A stretch of DNA of 64,000 nt from Siphonodentalium dalli (GCA_032622095.1 CP136067.1:46047549-46111548); one strand, 5' to 3'. Shown: positions 45,336-56,810, counted from the first letter of the stretch. Notes: generated from the sequence alone by a model not told the origin. Program-made: numbers and translations.

Positions 45336-46260
45336 GCCATAACGGGAAATCTTTCTATGAGCTCAGCTCTTTTCTATTTCTCTATGGGGATCTTCTGAAA
45401 CACAAACGTTTCAAATGGTGACGAATTATAGTAGTTAGTATTATAGTCATATTGTATGGCATAGATTGTTATTAAAACCGTATATCAAGGCACTATTAAA
45501 AATAATCGGTGACTCGAAAATTAAGTAGGCCTTTAAATATATTTCGATATTCAAACGTGTGCGTATTAGGGGATTATTCGGGTGGAAGGTCGGTTGGTTA
45601 TACTTATGGTGTTTTCATTTACCGTTATTCAAAGAGATACATGTATTTTCACCGACAAATATCACCATATGCATGTAGAAATCGCAGAACGGTGATTAGC
45701 AACGGACGAACTCGCGCCTCTATTTAAATTCAGATTGCCTCCCTTTGGCTGCATAATAAATATAATAGCCTCGGGGTTCGGACCAGCTTCACCTATGTTG
45801 GACGACATTTTGTTGTTTGATTCCTTAAACACATAAGACACAGTCCATTCTCTAGATAATTCTTCTCGGTCCACAACAGCTTGGGATATCAGTTGGGATG
45901 ATACTGTTTTTGGACCGAGTCCCCTCCCGTTACTCTTCTATAACGGACTTTATATACGCCAAGAATCGTGGTCGGGAGTTATCTTGTTTACAAGTCTTCG
46001 GAATATAGGTCAAATTTATGCTTTGCGTATACAAGAACATAATGAGCAGCCTTTTCCAAGCATGGTATCAAACATGCGTGTGTATATCAGAGGTTCGTTA
46101 AATGTCAAAGCAACGAGATTTATAAGTAAACAAATTTAGCCTTATTTTCCTGAGAATTTCGATTTGTCGCGCCATCAGAAAATGCATGTACACAATACAT
46201 TAAACGATCGTATCATCACTCACTTTTTTCTATCGCGGTAAATGATATATCATTTTGAAG
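45336..46260. other. No recognised feature
   Basis: AT-rich low-copy sequence; short frames at 45509-45874 on both strands have no motif. Confidence 0.25.
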
Positions 46261-46264
46261 AAAG

Positions 46265-46402
46265 ATTGTTAAAGAATACAAGAACAACTTATTAAAATTG
46301 TAAAAAATTGTTAGGCCAATGCATTCTCTTTTATATGCGAGGCGACCTATATATGGTCGACTAGCATATATAAGAGAATGTATATATTGGCACAGGGTAA
46401 AT
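46265..46402. mobile_element. Family D fragment with one expanded hairpin
   Basis: It contains the family D spacer phrase 'ttgttaaagaatacaagaac' and 'ttgttaggccaatgcattc', then one palindrome, and ends after GGCACAGGGTAAA. The hairpin carries extra AT dinucleotides at two points: in its core ('cctatatatggtcg') and near its end ('gaatgtatatattgg'). The terminal TIR is missing. Confidence 0.72.
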
Positions 46403-46404
46403 TA

Positions 46405-47510
46405 ATCACATTCGGAGGTTTACGTGAATGCCCGGGCTCCGTGTGTACATGTAGTGCGTCTTTTGAATGAAAGTCCGCTATAGAAGAACGATCCAAAAAC
46501 AGCATCAATCCAACCGATATTCCAAGCTGGTGTGGACCGACAATAATTGGTCTTCCCAATTCTACTGGTGGAATTTGGTTGCTGGAGAATTTGTAGTGAC
46601 AACCAGTTTGCGGGTGTTACGCCATACCTCCTGCACCCTGAATACCAAGCAGAACAGAGAGGGGTGAATCCTACGTGCCAGTTATGAACATATGTAATTC
46701 ATACGTAGTAATTTTACACTAGTTGTATCCATAACTTCGACATATCAAGAGGTATTATTAATGGCTGAACTACATCAAAATATGAATTTGGGATGGAAAA
46801 TAAGCAAAATTTGTGTAATTTTGTGCTATAAAATCTGCGTACAACCTTTTTGTTGAGTCATGAATACCCGCCAATACCGGTTACAATGGACATATGAATC
46901 GCGAGTATCCGTTAACAGAGGGGTGTGAATCCGGCATACCGTCGGAAAATGGCCCGAATCCCTCGTACCTAATGAGGGGGTGTGTTACACTCTCCGGTTT
47001 GGATGTTTTTGTACTGGTAATCTGGGTCTGTATATATAGAGCTTGTTTTGTTGCGTTTATCGTTTCAGCAGCCTGCAGGCCATATCACGGCGTTGATGAC
47101 AGAGGAAAGACCGCACAAAGAGTTAGTTTTACAGGGAAATCACTCCGATCTATATGCATATATATAGAACGCACCTATCACTTGCAAGCAAGTCATATAG
47201 ATTTGCTCAAACATACGAATAGAGTGCCCTCCTTTTGTATGGATAACAAATTCCGCATTATCAGGAACTCAAGGAAACTATACGTTAGCACTGCGATATA
47301 GCACTGCCACAAGGATGGTACTTTGCAGACCGATACATCTATTTTTACATATCGTCGGAACTATATTTAGTCAACTGGTATCTTATTTTGACCGCCAACA
47401 GTTTGCAATAAAGGCAGTTCTTTCGGTATTGATAAGAACAATATAGACTGACCCAGACATAGACAATTTTAATCCTAAAATATAAGAACTAACCACGAGG
47501 AAGAAATCCT
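46405..47510. other. No recognised feature; a 135-codon plus frame is unsupported
   Basis: The frame at 46894-47301 has a hydrophobic middle (about 20 residues) but no recognised domain or splice context. Confidence 0.25.
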
Positions 47511-47513
47511 TAC

Positions 47514-47597
47514 CAAATGTCCTTTTGGCAGTGATATCTCAGCGGAACGATGGGAGATAACTCTGTCTGGAGTTTGGAACTGAAGGACCCTCGCCAT
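47514..47597 (-). CDS. Candidate first coding exon, 28 codons
   Basis: On the minus strand an ATG at 47597 opens a frame reading MARVLQFQTPDRVISHRSAE then ISLPKGHL, ending exactly at a donor, TTG|GTAAGG (47513-47508). The length is 84 nt, so the exon ends in phase 0. The frame is also open upstream of the ATG for a short distance, so the segment could be part of an internal exon. GC content is higher than in its surroundings. Together with the exon candidate at 17485-17548 the peptide would read through without a stop. I do not recognise the protein. Confidence 0.35.
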
Positions 47598-48575
47598 CAC
47601 TGGGCGGCGTATGGTTATGTGCTATGATCCTTTCAGACTGATCCGGTACAAATAAGGCTCGAGTGCACGAACTAAGGTGAAATTATATGTGCACCAGACA
47701 TATCCCGCATCTCGTTCGAAAATTTATCTGACATTTCGGACGTAAAGATCAGACAGGCTTTCCGTTCAACTTCAGCTAATATGATGTGACGTTATTGTAT
47801 CTGTCGGCTGCTTTATTGAATATAATGCAATAAAACTGCATATTTGGCCCCCACCTGACCTCAGTTACTCCGCGATTACGTCGTCTCGCCGCGGACAGTG
47901 CACTACTGACATTTTGCAGAATTATAGTTTATATTAAAACTATATCGTGAAACATCGTGGTGCCACATTAGTATTTACCCAGCAAAACATTAACCGCAGG
48001 TGATTTAGAACGTGTTATGTAAACGTACCACACGCAGTCACAGTTCCCCAAAACAAATTTTACCCCACCCCAATAATACTTAATTCTAAAGAAAGGTATC
48101 CAACTTGGCCGGGCCTAATTGTTTTAAAATTTTGTCAAAGTCCACAAACTGGTTCAAAATAAAAACAAAACAAAAATTGTGTTAGATAAATGCCTTATAT
48201 ATATAGATAGAACGATATTGTATTACTCTTCACTTTGATGTATCCCGTTCAAAATGGGTTCCGAAGAACTCCAGTTATGAGCACAGGTCTGACGCATACC
48301 GGCTGTTTTTTTTTCAATCGTTCGAGATGGTGTCCGCTCCTGCTTTGTCAAAGACTCGGTTTTTATGCAGAATCGCGCATCAAAGACACTTTCAACGATA
48401 ATTAGAATATATATATGTTTTGTTATACTGAGTGTTTACCACCAAATTGATGTACATCTCTCATCCCGCTGGAATTTCGTTTTTTTGGTGAAATAAAAGT
48501 ATTTAATATCCCCCACGGACTCGAGAGTGTTACCAACACCGAGCCCACAGTACAACACTTTCACCCCAAAGGAAA
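47598..48575. other. No recognised feature
   Basis: AT-rich sequence. If the candidate exon at 47514-47597 is real, this would include its upstream region, but no promoter motif stands out. Confidence 0.25.
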
Positions 48576-48579
48576 TGTT

Positions 48580-49426
48580 AAATGTACTAAATCCGATTGG
48601 ATGGTCCCCATATCATCAGATTCCAACAACAACAACATTTTTTGAAATGCCGCTTCAGTTATCATAATCGAGTAGTTGCCCAAAAATAATGATAACCACA
48701 GTCAACTACTTATTTATGTGGGCAGTAGCCTCTATACGGGCGCCTGTGGCGCATAAGATACTATGGGTGGCGGGATGGGGTGGTGGGTGGGATATCATTA
48801 GACTACTTATTTATGTGGGCAGTAGCCTCTATACGGGCGCCTGTGGCGCATAAGATACTATGGTGGCGGGATGGGGTGGTGGGTGGGATATCATTAGACT
48901 ACTTATTTATGTGGGCAGTAGCCTCTATACGGGCGCCTATGGCGCATAAGATACTATGGTGGCGGGATGGGGTGGTGGGTGGGATATCATTAGACTACTT
49001 ATTTATGTTGGCAGTAGCCTCTATACGGGCGCCTGTGGCGCATAAGATACTATGGTGGCGGGATGGGGTGGTGGGTGGAATATCATTAGACTACTTATAA
49101 AATTACCCAAAAACCTGTTATTTGTCAATATTATCTTCAACCAAATTACCGGTTTTTGAAATATCTGACACAAAAAAGCCACTTGATTTTAGAGTTATCC
49201 ATCTTCGTCCGCAATTTGACCCGAGACCGACTTCTCGTCAACTGTTTACTGGGCCACTTAAAAGTGTCGGTGGTGAAAAATAATAGATTTCAGACATCCA
49301 TATCTGATCACTCTGAGCTTTGATGGGTGGGTTCCTCGAACCGAATCAAACATTATTTTTACCCCCGAAGCCAAGGAAATGGTAATTTGCGAGCGTTAAT
49401 TCGGATTATGCATCTTTAACTGTTTA
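48580..49426 (+). mobile_element. Half copy of the 10-kb foldback, carrying a tandem array
   Basis: The segment begins 'gtactaaatccgattggatg' and follows the left arm of the foldback at 9985-10840 through 'ccacagtcaact', 'gattttagagttatcc' and 'gagctttgatgggtgggttc' to 'attcggattatgcatcttta'. The 96-bp array is inserted or expanded inside it. The right arm is missing and a family A MITE lies at the break. Confidence 0.75.
48702..49096 (+). repeat. 96-bp tandem repeat, four units
   Basis: Four nearly identical units of 96-97 bp contain 'atgtgggcagtagcctctat', 'acgggcgcctgtggcgcata' and a G-rich 'gggatggggtggtgggtggg' run. The first unit has one extra G. Since 96 is divisible by three, the frame at 48780-49100 stays open as a 32-residue repeat, an artefact of the period. 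The G-rich run has four G tracts and could form a quadruplex on this strand. Confidence 0.88.
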
Positions 49427-49853
49427 TTAACCCTTTTCCCAACCAAACGGCAAAAAACGCCCATATAAAGCTTCAACAGCCTAAAATATCTTCGGTCTGT
49501 CTCAATAACACCATACAAATATGGATATCATTGGAACCGGTTTATTGACCACATTGTGATGGTTACAGTTATGCCCTGTGCCAATGCATTATCTTATATA
49601 TGCGAGTCGACCATAGGTCGCCTCGCATATATAAGAGAATGCATTGGCCTAAAATTCTTTAACACTTTTTACCATTTTTTCTTACATTTTTTAACAAATT
49701 TTATAATATTTTTCTACATTCTTTGACAATTTTATCAGTTTTAATATGTGTTAAGCCAATGCATTCTCTTATATATGCGAGGCGACCTATGGTCGACTCG
49801 CATATATAAGAGAATGCATTGGCACAGGGTCGTTCTGTTGGGTAAAGGGTTAA
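49427..49853 (+). mobile_element. Family A piggyBac-like MITE, spacer expanded
   Basis: TTAA at 49427-49430 and 49850-49853. The left end CCCTTTTCCCAACC has three changes from consensus; the right end TGTTGGGTAAAGGG is perfect. The spacer is longer than usual because a 'tttttctacattctttgac' segment is partly duplicated. Both hairpins are intact. Confidence 0.85.
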
Positions 49854-49856
49854 ATG

Positions 49857-50165
49857 CATATTGCAACAAAACTCTCGCGACTCTCAAAAATTCTGTCTTT
49901 TTATTGGTGCGTGCATGAATACTAGATATTTCTTGCTTATTATAATGGGTTCCTGGTTCAAAACTGTGACATCTTAAAACTTAGTATAACCTTATCCTAT
50001 TAGCATCACTGTGCGACAGTGAGATGTAATGCCATCATGATCGTTTCCCGCAAACATATATATGATTCTTATTCCACTCGCCCCCCCCCCCCGAAAAGGT
50101 TTATTTTCAATATTGATATATAAATATTTCTCTTTATGTTGTCCGTCTAAATATGCACGTTATTC
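49857..50165. other. No recognised feature
   Basis: AT-rich low-copy sequence between two MITEs, with a C homopolymer at about 50082-50092. Confidence 0.25.
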
Positions 50166-50166
50166 C

Positions 50167-50397
50167 TTAACACTCGGACCATGACTGGAGTTTCGTAAAT
50201 TTTTGCGAAAACCCTGTGCCAATGCATCTTCTTATAAATGCGAGTCTCGCATATATCAGAGAATACATTGACCTAACAATATTTAACCTAACCTTGTAAG
50301 CCAGGTCCCTATATGGGAGACTCGCATATATAAGAGAATGCACTGGCACATGATCTTTTGTTCTGCACCAGCGGTGCTCCCGTTATGAAAGGGTTAA
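50167..50397. mobile_element. Family B MITE with degraded hairpins
   Basis: TTAA at 50167-50170 and 50394-50397 with ends CACTCGGACCATGACTGGAG and GCTCCCGTTATGAAAGGG. The left hairpin has lost its core ('gcgagtctcgcatatatcag'), and the right hairpin keeps only its distal part ('ccctatatgggagactcgc'). Confidence 0.8.
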
Positions 50398-50864
50398 ACG
50401 TTAAGTTTCTCAAAACGATATAATGGGAACAGTTCAACAGTTAGAGTTATTGTACTTTTTTGCTATTGTTAGCGTTATTAGCCGTATATGGTCTGCCCGT
50501 ATACGGACATAGCGGACTTAATGCCTTTGTCATCGACACCTGGCTGTTTGCTAGCCTAATACATTGCCCCTTGAAATTGAACATACTCGTGCAAATAGGT
50601 TTATAGTGGACCTAAATATTCACATAGGTTCATATTGGACTTATACATGTACCCATTATTCAGTTTTATGACGCGGGCCACAGTGAAAAAATATTACAAA
50701 GAACGTAATCTGGTAAGTCGATTTAGGTTCATGTAGAGCGTAAAAATAATAATGCCGATATGTGATTGTTTTTATCTTTGAAATCAGTTCAATATGGGCT
50801 TATTTCAGGAGAACAGGCTGTTGAAACTATAACAGTCGAAATGAATATATGCAGTAATTAAAGA

Positions 50865-51240
50865 CATATTATGTTCTTGTTCGGGTGCGTGAAACTGATA
50901 AGTTAGTATTCAGGTGCTATGCCAACGGAGGAATGTAGCATTCTACTAACCACGCCGAAAATCTCAAGCAAATCGACCGTACCACTCCATAGAAAACATT
51001 GTCTGAACTATGCTCAATTGTAAATATTTACAACTCGATTCTGGACGCATCTATCGGCAATAAACTAACGAAATCGATTTCGCCATCGACAGTTACTGCA
51101 TTTAATTAATATTATAAGAATGGCAGTGTGTGTTGTCAATTTACATATAATATTTGTAAAACAACTACTTTGAACAAGATTATTCTCCATTTCTATTTGG
51201 TCACCCTACCGGAGTGTTTCACATAACTTTAATCGCGATG
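50865..51240 (-). repeat. Dispersed repeat R1, copy d
   Basis: Reverse-complement copy of 2030-2400, including 'gatttcgccatcga' and 'caccctaccggagtgtttcac', which marks the outer end. The outer end also matches the copy at 37765-38150. Confidence 0.72.
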
Positions 51241-51521
51241 ATGACGCAAACTGCCCTTATCCTCATCCTTATCCCACTGACGTCCGAACTTGTACAGTCG
51301 ACAAAAATGTCCGAGTGCATGCACATTTGAGCCCGATGTGGTCAGGGGGAGGAGCATAACGCAAATGAAAGTTTGATATGATTTACCACCTAATGTCAAA
51401 CTACCACCTAATGCCCGTTATTTCGTACAATTCAGGAGTTAAGTGGTAGTCTTAAGTGGTCAAACCTGTCACAAGCAACAAAATAAAGCACAATTAAAGA
51501 CCAACTGTAATGGGCGTGTGT

Positions 51522-52266
51522 TAGAGCCCGAAGCCGCCATCGCACGCCGCCGCCGCCAGCCAAATTGGCCACAAGCCGCCGCCAGCCATATTATCTCTAC
51601 GCCAGCCAGATAAAAAAATGTCCGCCGCCGGAATGGTCAAATGGCTGAGCCGCAGGCATGGTCTTATATGTCAAGCACAACTTCACTGTGAATCGCAAAG
51701 AACTAAACCACATTGCCCATATTGGTATATATATATTCACAAGGACCCGGGGTGGTTGTTATATTATCAGAACACCCGGGCCTCTCAATGTGGAATTTGT
51801 CAATATATATGCACATAATCTGTAGAAGAAAATAGAAAACAGTTTGAAATAGTATATCACTAGGGCCTACAATCCGATTCATTATTCAATGATACATACA
51901 TATATCGACTGCAATTGCAGTGATGATATATAGCAGCCTGAAGTCGACAAAATTTCCAATGTAACTTATACCGATTAGATGGGAAACTACATAGCACGTG
52001 CCAGTCCTTCATGTATTTTTGCCATATTGGAAAGGCCCAACACCAAAAAGAGCACATGTGGTCTGGGATTCTACTGGTTCACCACAAACGCTAAAACAAA
52101 CGGGGACTATAACCGGGGATTAGGAAAATTTCGCAAACGAAAATACGGCTGAGCCGCCATATTTCGTCAGCCACGAACGTCGCGACTGAGCCGTCTTAGA
52201 TAGCTAACCAGCCACGAAATTGGTTGAGCCAGCAGCGAAAACCATTTGTCGTGGCTTCGGGGTCTA
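51522..52266. mobile_element. hAT-like element with GCC-rich ends
   Basis: The element begins TAGAGCCCGAAGCC and ends GGCTTCGGGGTCTA, an inverted pair with one mismatch. It is flanked by GCGTGTGT (51514-51521) and GCGTGTGC (52267-52274), an 8-bp target duplication with one difference. Subterminal regions repeat CCGCCAGCC, GCCGCC and AGCCACGAA motifs. The interior holds short frames on both strands with no recognised transposase. Confidence 0.72.
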
Positions 52267-52320
52267 GCGTGTGCTCTCACATCGCTGAGCAGCGACACGC
52301 TTTACCCTCATATCACCATA

Positions 52321-53279
52321 TGTTACGCCGAGTTTTGTAGTAACTGACGAGTTTTGTGGTAGCCCACGGGTTATGTAGTAACAATCGACGAGTTTTGTGG
52401 TAGCTCACGAGTTTTGTAGTAAAATCGACGAGTTATGTAGTAATTTCAGGTTACGAGTTTTGTAGTAAAATATCGACGAGTTTTGTAGTAAAAAACAAGC
52501 TAACGAGTTTTTTCAACTACATGTATTATAATTGAATATGCAGAGTGTTACTTTGTCAAATCATAATGGGTATCCACAAGAACGAACCAAGAGGTGGCGT
52601 AGAGTTGTCTATATTGCAAAAACAAAGTGAAACGATTATTGGTAACAATAACTGTATGGTACGCATGCATGACTCGCCGCTCTCTTTTGTTTCACGGCTA
52701 CTGTTGGTTGCGTTTATTTCTTAGAGTGCACAAGCCGCGAATCCATTATGCACTGAGAGAAAAATGACGAACCACATTTGGTTTTCCACCAAGACAGATA
52801 GTTTATTCTATTTCACCAATACAACATGGTATTAAGAAATAGGACGCGACGTCTGACGTAATGTGGGCCAGGTTCAAGTTAATAACATGGCCATAGTACT
52901 TCTAGGTGGGAAGTTTGGCTCATATCTGATGAGAAACGACGCAGCAGTGACGAGGGACCAACGTCAAGATTAGCTACAACGCCATTAACGTCCACCACAC
53001 AAACACTTACACAAAAAAACATTGCATTTACTATATACGATTTTATTAAGTCCAAACCCGCCTTTGACACTGACTAAAAATTGTTGCTACAAAACTCGAC
53101 GAGTATTACTACAAAACTCGTTAGCTTGTTTTTTACTACAAAACTCGTAACCCAAATTACTACATAACTCGTCGATTTTACTACAAAACTCGTAAGCTAC
53201 CACAAAACTCGTCGATTGTTACTACATAACTCGTGAGCTACCACAAAACTTGTCAGTTACTACATAACTTGGCGTAACA
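52321..53279. mobile_element. Foldback element with ends built from CGAGTTTTGTAGTA units
   Basis: The element starts TGTTACGCCGAGTTTTGTAG and ends with the inverse, ACATAACTTGGCGTAACA, flanked by CCATA (52316-52320 and 53280-53284). Each roughly 190-bp arm contains 8-9 short units of the form (A/C)CGAGTTTTGTAGTA or CGAGTTATGTAGTAA with variable 4-10-bp linkers. The order of units is mirrored between the arms. The 560-bp centre has no transposase frame. Confidence 0.82.
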
Positions 53280-53324
53280 CCATAGCACGTGTATGATCTG
53301 TATTCCACCGGCCAACATATCCTC

Positions 53325-53660
53325 TCATAAATACCCACATAATCTACATATAATATGAAATAGTTACATAATGTGATTATTTGATTCTGAAATAAGCAGA
53401 TAATATTTCGTTATATGGCGCGGGCCACAATAACACACCTGTTAAGGAGCATACGCCCGAAAAGTCGTGACTTGGCTTATTTGTGTCATTGTCTGCACAT
53501 TATCTGATTATAATGGCCTCATTATGAGTCGATAATGTGACTAAAATGTTCTCATTTTCAGCACATTATCGACTCAAAATGAGGCGATTCCAAGCAGATT
53601 ATCTACCTAAAATAAGTTTTATCATAAGCAGATATAATGTGCTGGTTTTCGGTAAAACAG
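53325..53660. repeat. Dispersed repeat P, copy a
   Basis: It shares 'tataatatgaaat', 'ttatttgattctgaaataag', 'tatggcgcgggccacaat' and 'attatgagtcga' with 56490-56810. A shorter match ('gacgcgggccacagtgaaaa') lies near 50670. A hairpin pairs 'ctcattatgagtcgataatg' with 'cattatcgactcaaaatgag'. Confidence 0.68.
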
Positions 53661-53664
53661 GCTG

Positions 53665-54470
53665 CACCGGCGTCCTCACTTATACCATCAACTGACGTAA
53701 TCATTCTAACATCACAGCAACAGCGACAGACATTACCCTCACCCTCGGATCTGATGTATGAACCTCATTCCACCGACTTCCTGACTTGTACCGCAGATTC
53801 CGCAGTATCGATAGTCTTTGTAATTTACGTGTTTCTCCGTAAACCAATACTAGTATTTCCTTGTTTGAGATTCATTGATCGAGAGTCGATATAAGCCTGC
53901 TTAATTACACAGTAAAACGAATGATCGGCTCATCAGAGGCCTAAGTCAATACCAAACATGCAGTGATTACATGAGGAGGTAATGGTTATGTCATCAGGAG
54001 CTCGGCATTACTCAACCCAAGGTTAACCAGCTATTATTAACCACCCGATCGCGTTCAGGCATTCCATATAAGAAACGCTGATGCTGGGTGATTGGTCTAG
54101 TGTTGTATTAAGACCATTATTAGGTATTACAGGCTACTTACTACAAGATCAGTAATCGACGGTTAACTTTATTGGCTCATGTTGTGTTGATTGGGGGTTG
54201 TGTTCACTTGTTCTCTGCGCCAGTGCTTCTGCCTGTTGGTTAGTGTTTTCGCGACCGTTGTTACCAATTTGCCATTCCTTTGCTAAATGGGTTCCCCCAT
54301 TCAGTTATAAAAGTATACAATGGAAAGGTCTATTGTCAAAGTGGAGGGATTTTCAGGAAATAGAAGCAGATAATAGACAGACAAACAGATAATACAAGTT
54401 CAGAAGAATTCCTATTCATGTGTGGCAAATGTTCAGATAGTAAAGTTCAACTATGGCCATTTGTTTAACG
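53665..54470. other. No recognised feature
   Basis: Low-copy sequence. The frame at 53637-53894 starts in repeat P and shows no domain. Confidence 0.25.
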
Positions 54471-54477
54471 TAGAATA

Positions 54478-54938
54478 TGTGACCCGCCATATCAAATCCA
54501 GTCGTAAGTCGCGATTTGTTTTACCCTGTGCCAATGCATTCTCTTATATATGCGAGTCGACCATAGGTCGCCTCGCACATATAAGAGAATGCATTGGCCT
54601 AACAATGTTTTATCATTTTTTTTAAATAAATGTTTCTGACAATTTTTAGGACATAAAATAAAAAAAACATCCATTACCCTGCAGGGAGCCCCACACATAT
54701 ATAGAAGCATATAGAAGAGTGTCGTCTGCTCATGTTTGTCTGGGGCTCTATATGGGTGAAATTATAAAATTGTTAAAAATACAAGAAAAAAATATTAAAA
54801 TTGTAAAAGATTGTTAGGACAATGCATTCTCTTATATATGCGAGGCGACCTATGGTCGACTCGCATATATAAGAGAATGCATTGGTACAGGGTAAAAAAA
54901 ATCCCGACTTACGACTGGATTTGATATGGCGGGTCACA
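54478..54938. mobile_element. Family D double-hairpin MITE, complete
   Basis: The ends are TGTGACCCGCCATATC and GATATGGCGGGTCACA, extending inward as a TIR of about 40 bp (through 'aaatccagtcgtaagtcg'). TA flanks both sides (54476-54477 and 54939-54940). It carries both palindromes and the same internal block as 1-448, with CCCTGCAGGGAGCCCCACAC. The TA target and end structure point to a Tc1/mariner-like mobiliser, which is inferred. Confidence 0.85.
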
Positions 54939-54940
54939 TA

Positions 54941-55765
54941 CATCTGTATGAATGACGGAACTACTCGTCAATGGGTATCTAGTTAAGATTGGGTTAGCCG
55001 TCCGTGCGCGTTCAGACTTTTGTATAATAAACGCCGACCCTGTGCGGTGGCGACTATTGATATTGACATGAATATCAGTAATCGACGTTCAACTTTATGT
55101 GTATCATGCTTTATTGATTGTGGGTTGTGTTTACTTGTAATCTGCACCAGTTTTTGGTCACATGGCTTGTGCTTACGCGCCGGCGTTACCATTGGCAACA
55201 TTGGTTCATATCTATGGAATATGTACGTTGGAATCTGAACAAACTCGTTATACCATTGCACCTCACTTGGGGATTGCAAAACTGCCCAAAGTGTTCACCT
55301 CCACGTTTTGAGCTGATGATACTTATGTTGCACTGTGGTTATATGGCACATGTGCACTGATCTTTCATAAAATCAGACTGCAACTACATCATAAGTAATT
55401 ATTCAAACGGGGCTGATCGGGAACATTGTAAAATGAAACTCAACTGGAAATAGGTGGCACCTAGATTGGAAACAAGATTAAACTGAAACAACCCACGCCC
55501 GGTGTATATATATTCCCTGATATAGGCAAAGCAATTCGATGCTAGCGTTTTGATGCGTATCACAAATGTCATAGCATTCAACTGGGTCTATTTATCAGAT
55601 CTTATCTTCACGTGCCTATCCTAACATCTGTCCTCTTCCCGACTCCCAATTCGATATTTTACCTCTCATCAGAGCAATGAGCCAATTTATAGGCGATCAT
55701 ACTATCGATTCTTACAAATTCCTCGCGTTTTTGAGAAACTCCATCAATGCATGTGTTACTTTGCC
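54941..55765. other. No recognised feature
   Basis: Low-copy sequence; the overlapping frames at 54983-55360 have no recognised motif. Confidence 0.25.
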
Positions 55766-55769
55766 CCTT

Positions 55770-55995
55770 TTAACCCATTTATGACGGCAGCTGTGCTGGT
55801 GTAGCATTAAAGACCGTGTGCCAGTACATTCTCCCTTATATGCGAGTTTCCCATAGGGAACCTCGGAAATATAAGAGAATGCATTGGTTTACAAGATCAA
55901 GGTAAATTTTGTTAGGGCAATGCATTCTCTTGTATGGCAATGCATTGGCACAGGGTTTTCGCAAAAGTTCAGGAAGCTCCAGCCATGAAAGGGCT
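55770..55995. mobile_element. Family B MITE joined to a family C MITE
   Basis: TTAA at 55770-55773 is followed by CCCATTTATGACGGCAGC. The right end AGCCATGAAAGGG runs directly into family C sequence (CTATACTAAATACTC) without an intervening TTAA. The first hairpin is mutated in both arms, and the second is reduced to a short 'caatgcattctcttgtatgg' remnant. Confidence 0.72.
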
Positions 55996-56226
55996 ATACT
56001 AAATACTCATTGATGAGTACGTATGTTCATATAATAAGTTCAACAATGTTGAACTTATTATCTGAAAATTTCCCTCCAATACAATGTAAATATGACTACT
56101 TCTGCACTTGTATTATATTTCGTATTCATAGTTTTCCCGAAAACCCCCTCCAGATGACTAATAGACCATTCAAATGGATATTAATATAACTGAGTGGGAG
56201 AAGCCATTTATTATAGAAAGGGTTGA
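55994..56226 (+). mobile_element. Family C piggyBac-like MITE joined to family B
   Basis: It starts CTATACTAAATACTC, lacking the first ten or so bases of the family C end, and finishes TTATAGAAAGGGTTGA, where TTAA has become TTGA. The internal hairpin pairs 'cataataagttcaac' with 'gttgaacttattatctg'. Confidence 0.68.
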
Positions 56227-56489
56227 AGTTACACAGAGCATTGTTACATGGCAATTTGAAAAAAGATATTTATATATTTATGAACATAGCTGGTGGTAAC
56301 GATAATTGTATATATATACCAGATTACTCGTTCAGTTATGAGACTCAATACTAATACCAGTTCATTATTCACTATATTGTCGTCTTAGTCTGAATATTAT
56401 TGTATTTATTGTCGCGTATATGGAACCATTTTTCATGACATGAATGTTTGCAAAGACATGTTGGTGTGGATGCGCCTTATGTGTAATTA

Positions 56490-56810
56490 TTTACTTAAAT
56501 ATATTTAACATATCCTCGCGGAAATACGCAAATAATCGACCTATAATATGAAATGGGTATAAAATGTTATTATTTGATTCTGAAATAAGCAGATAATGGA
56601 CTCTTAACCGTTATTTCGTTTTATGGCGCGGGCCACAATGAAAACACATGTTAAAGAGCATGAGTTGGCTTACGTGTGTCATTGTCCACGCATCATCTGC
56701 TTGGAATCGCCTCAATATGAGTCGAAAATGAGACTACAATGTTCTTATTTTCGGCACATTATCGTAAACCTAAAACAAGTTATATTATATGCAGACATTA
56801 AAGAGACTGT
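56490..56810. repeat. Dispersed repeat P, copy b
   Basis: It matches 53325-53660 through 'ttatttgattctgaaataag', 'tggcgcgggccacaatg' and 'cggcacattatcg'. The 113-codon frame at 56623-56964 begins inside this repeat and is therefore doubtful. Confidence 0.66.

Noticed and set aside
46894-47301. 135-codon plus-strand frame with a hydrophobic segment
   Set aside because: No recognised motif or splice context, and no sign of codon bias.
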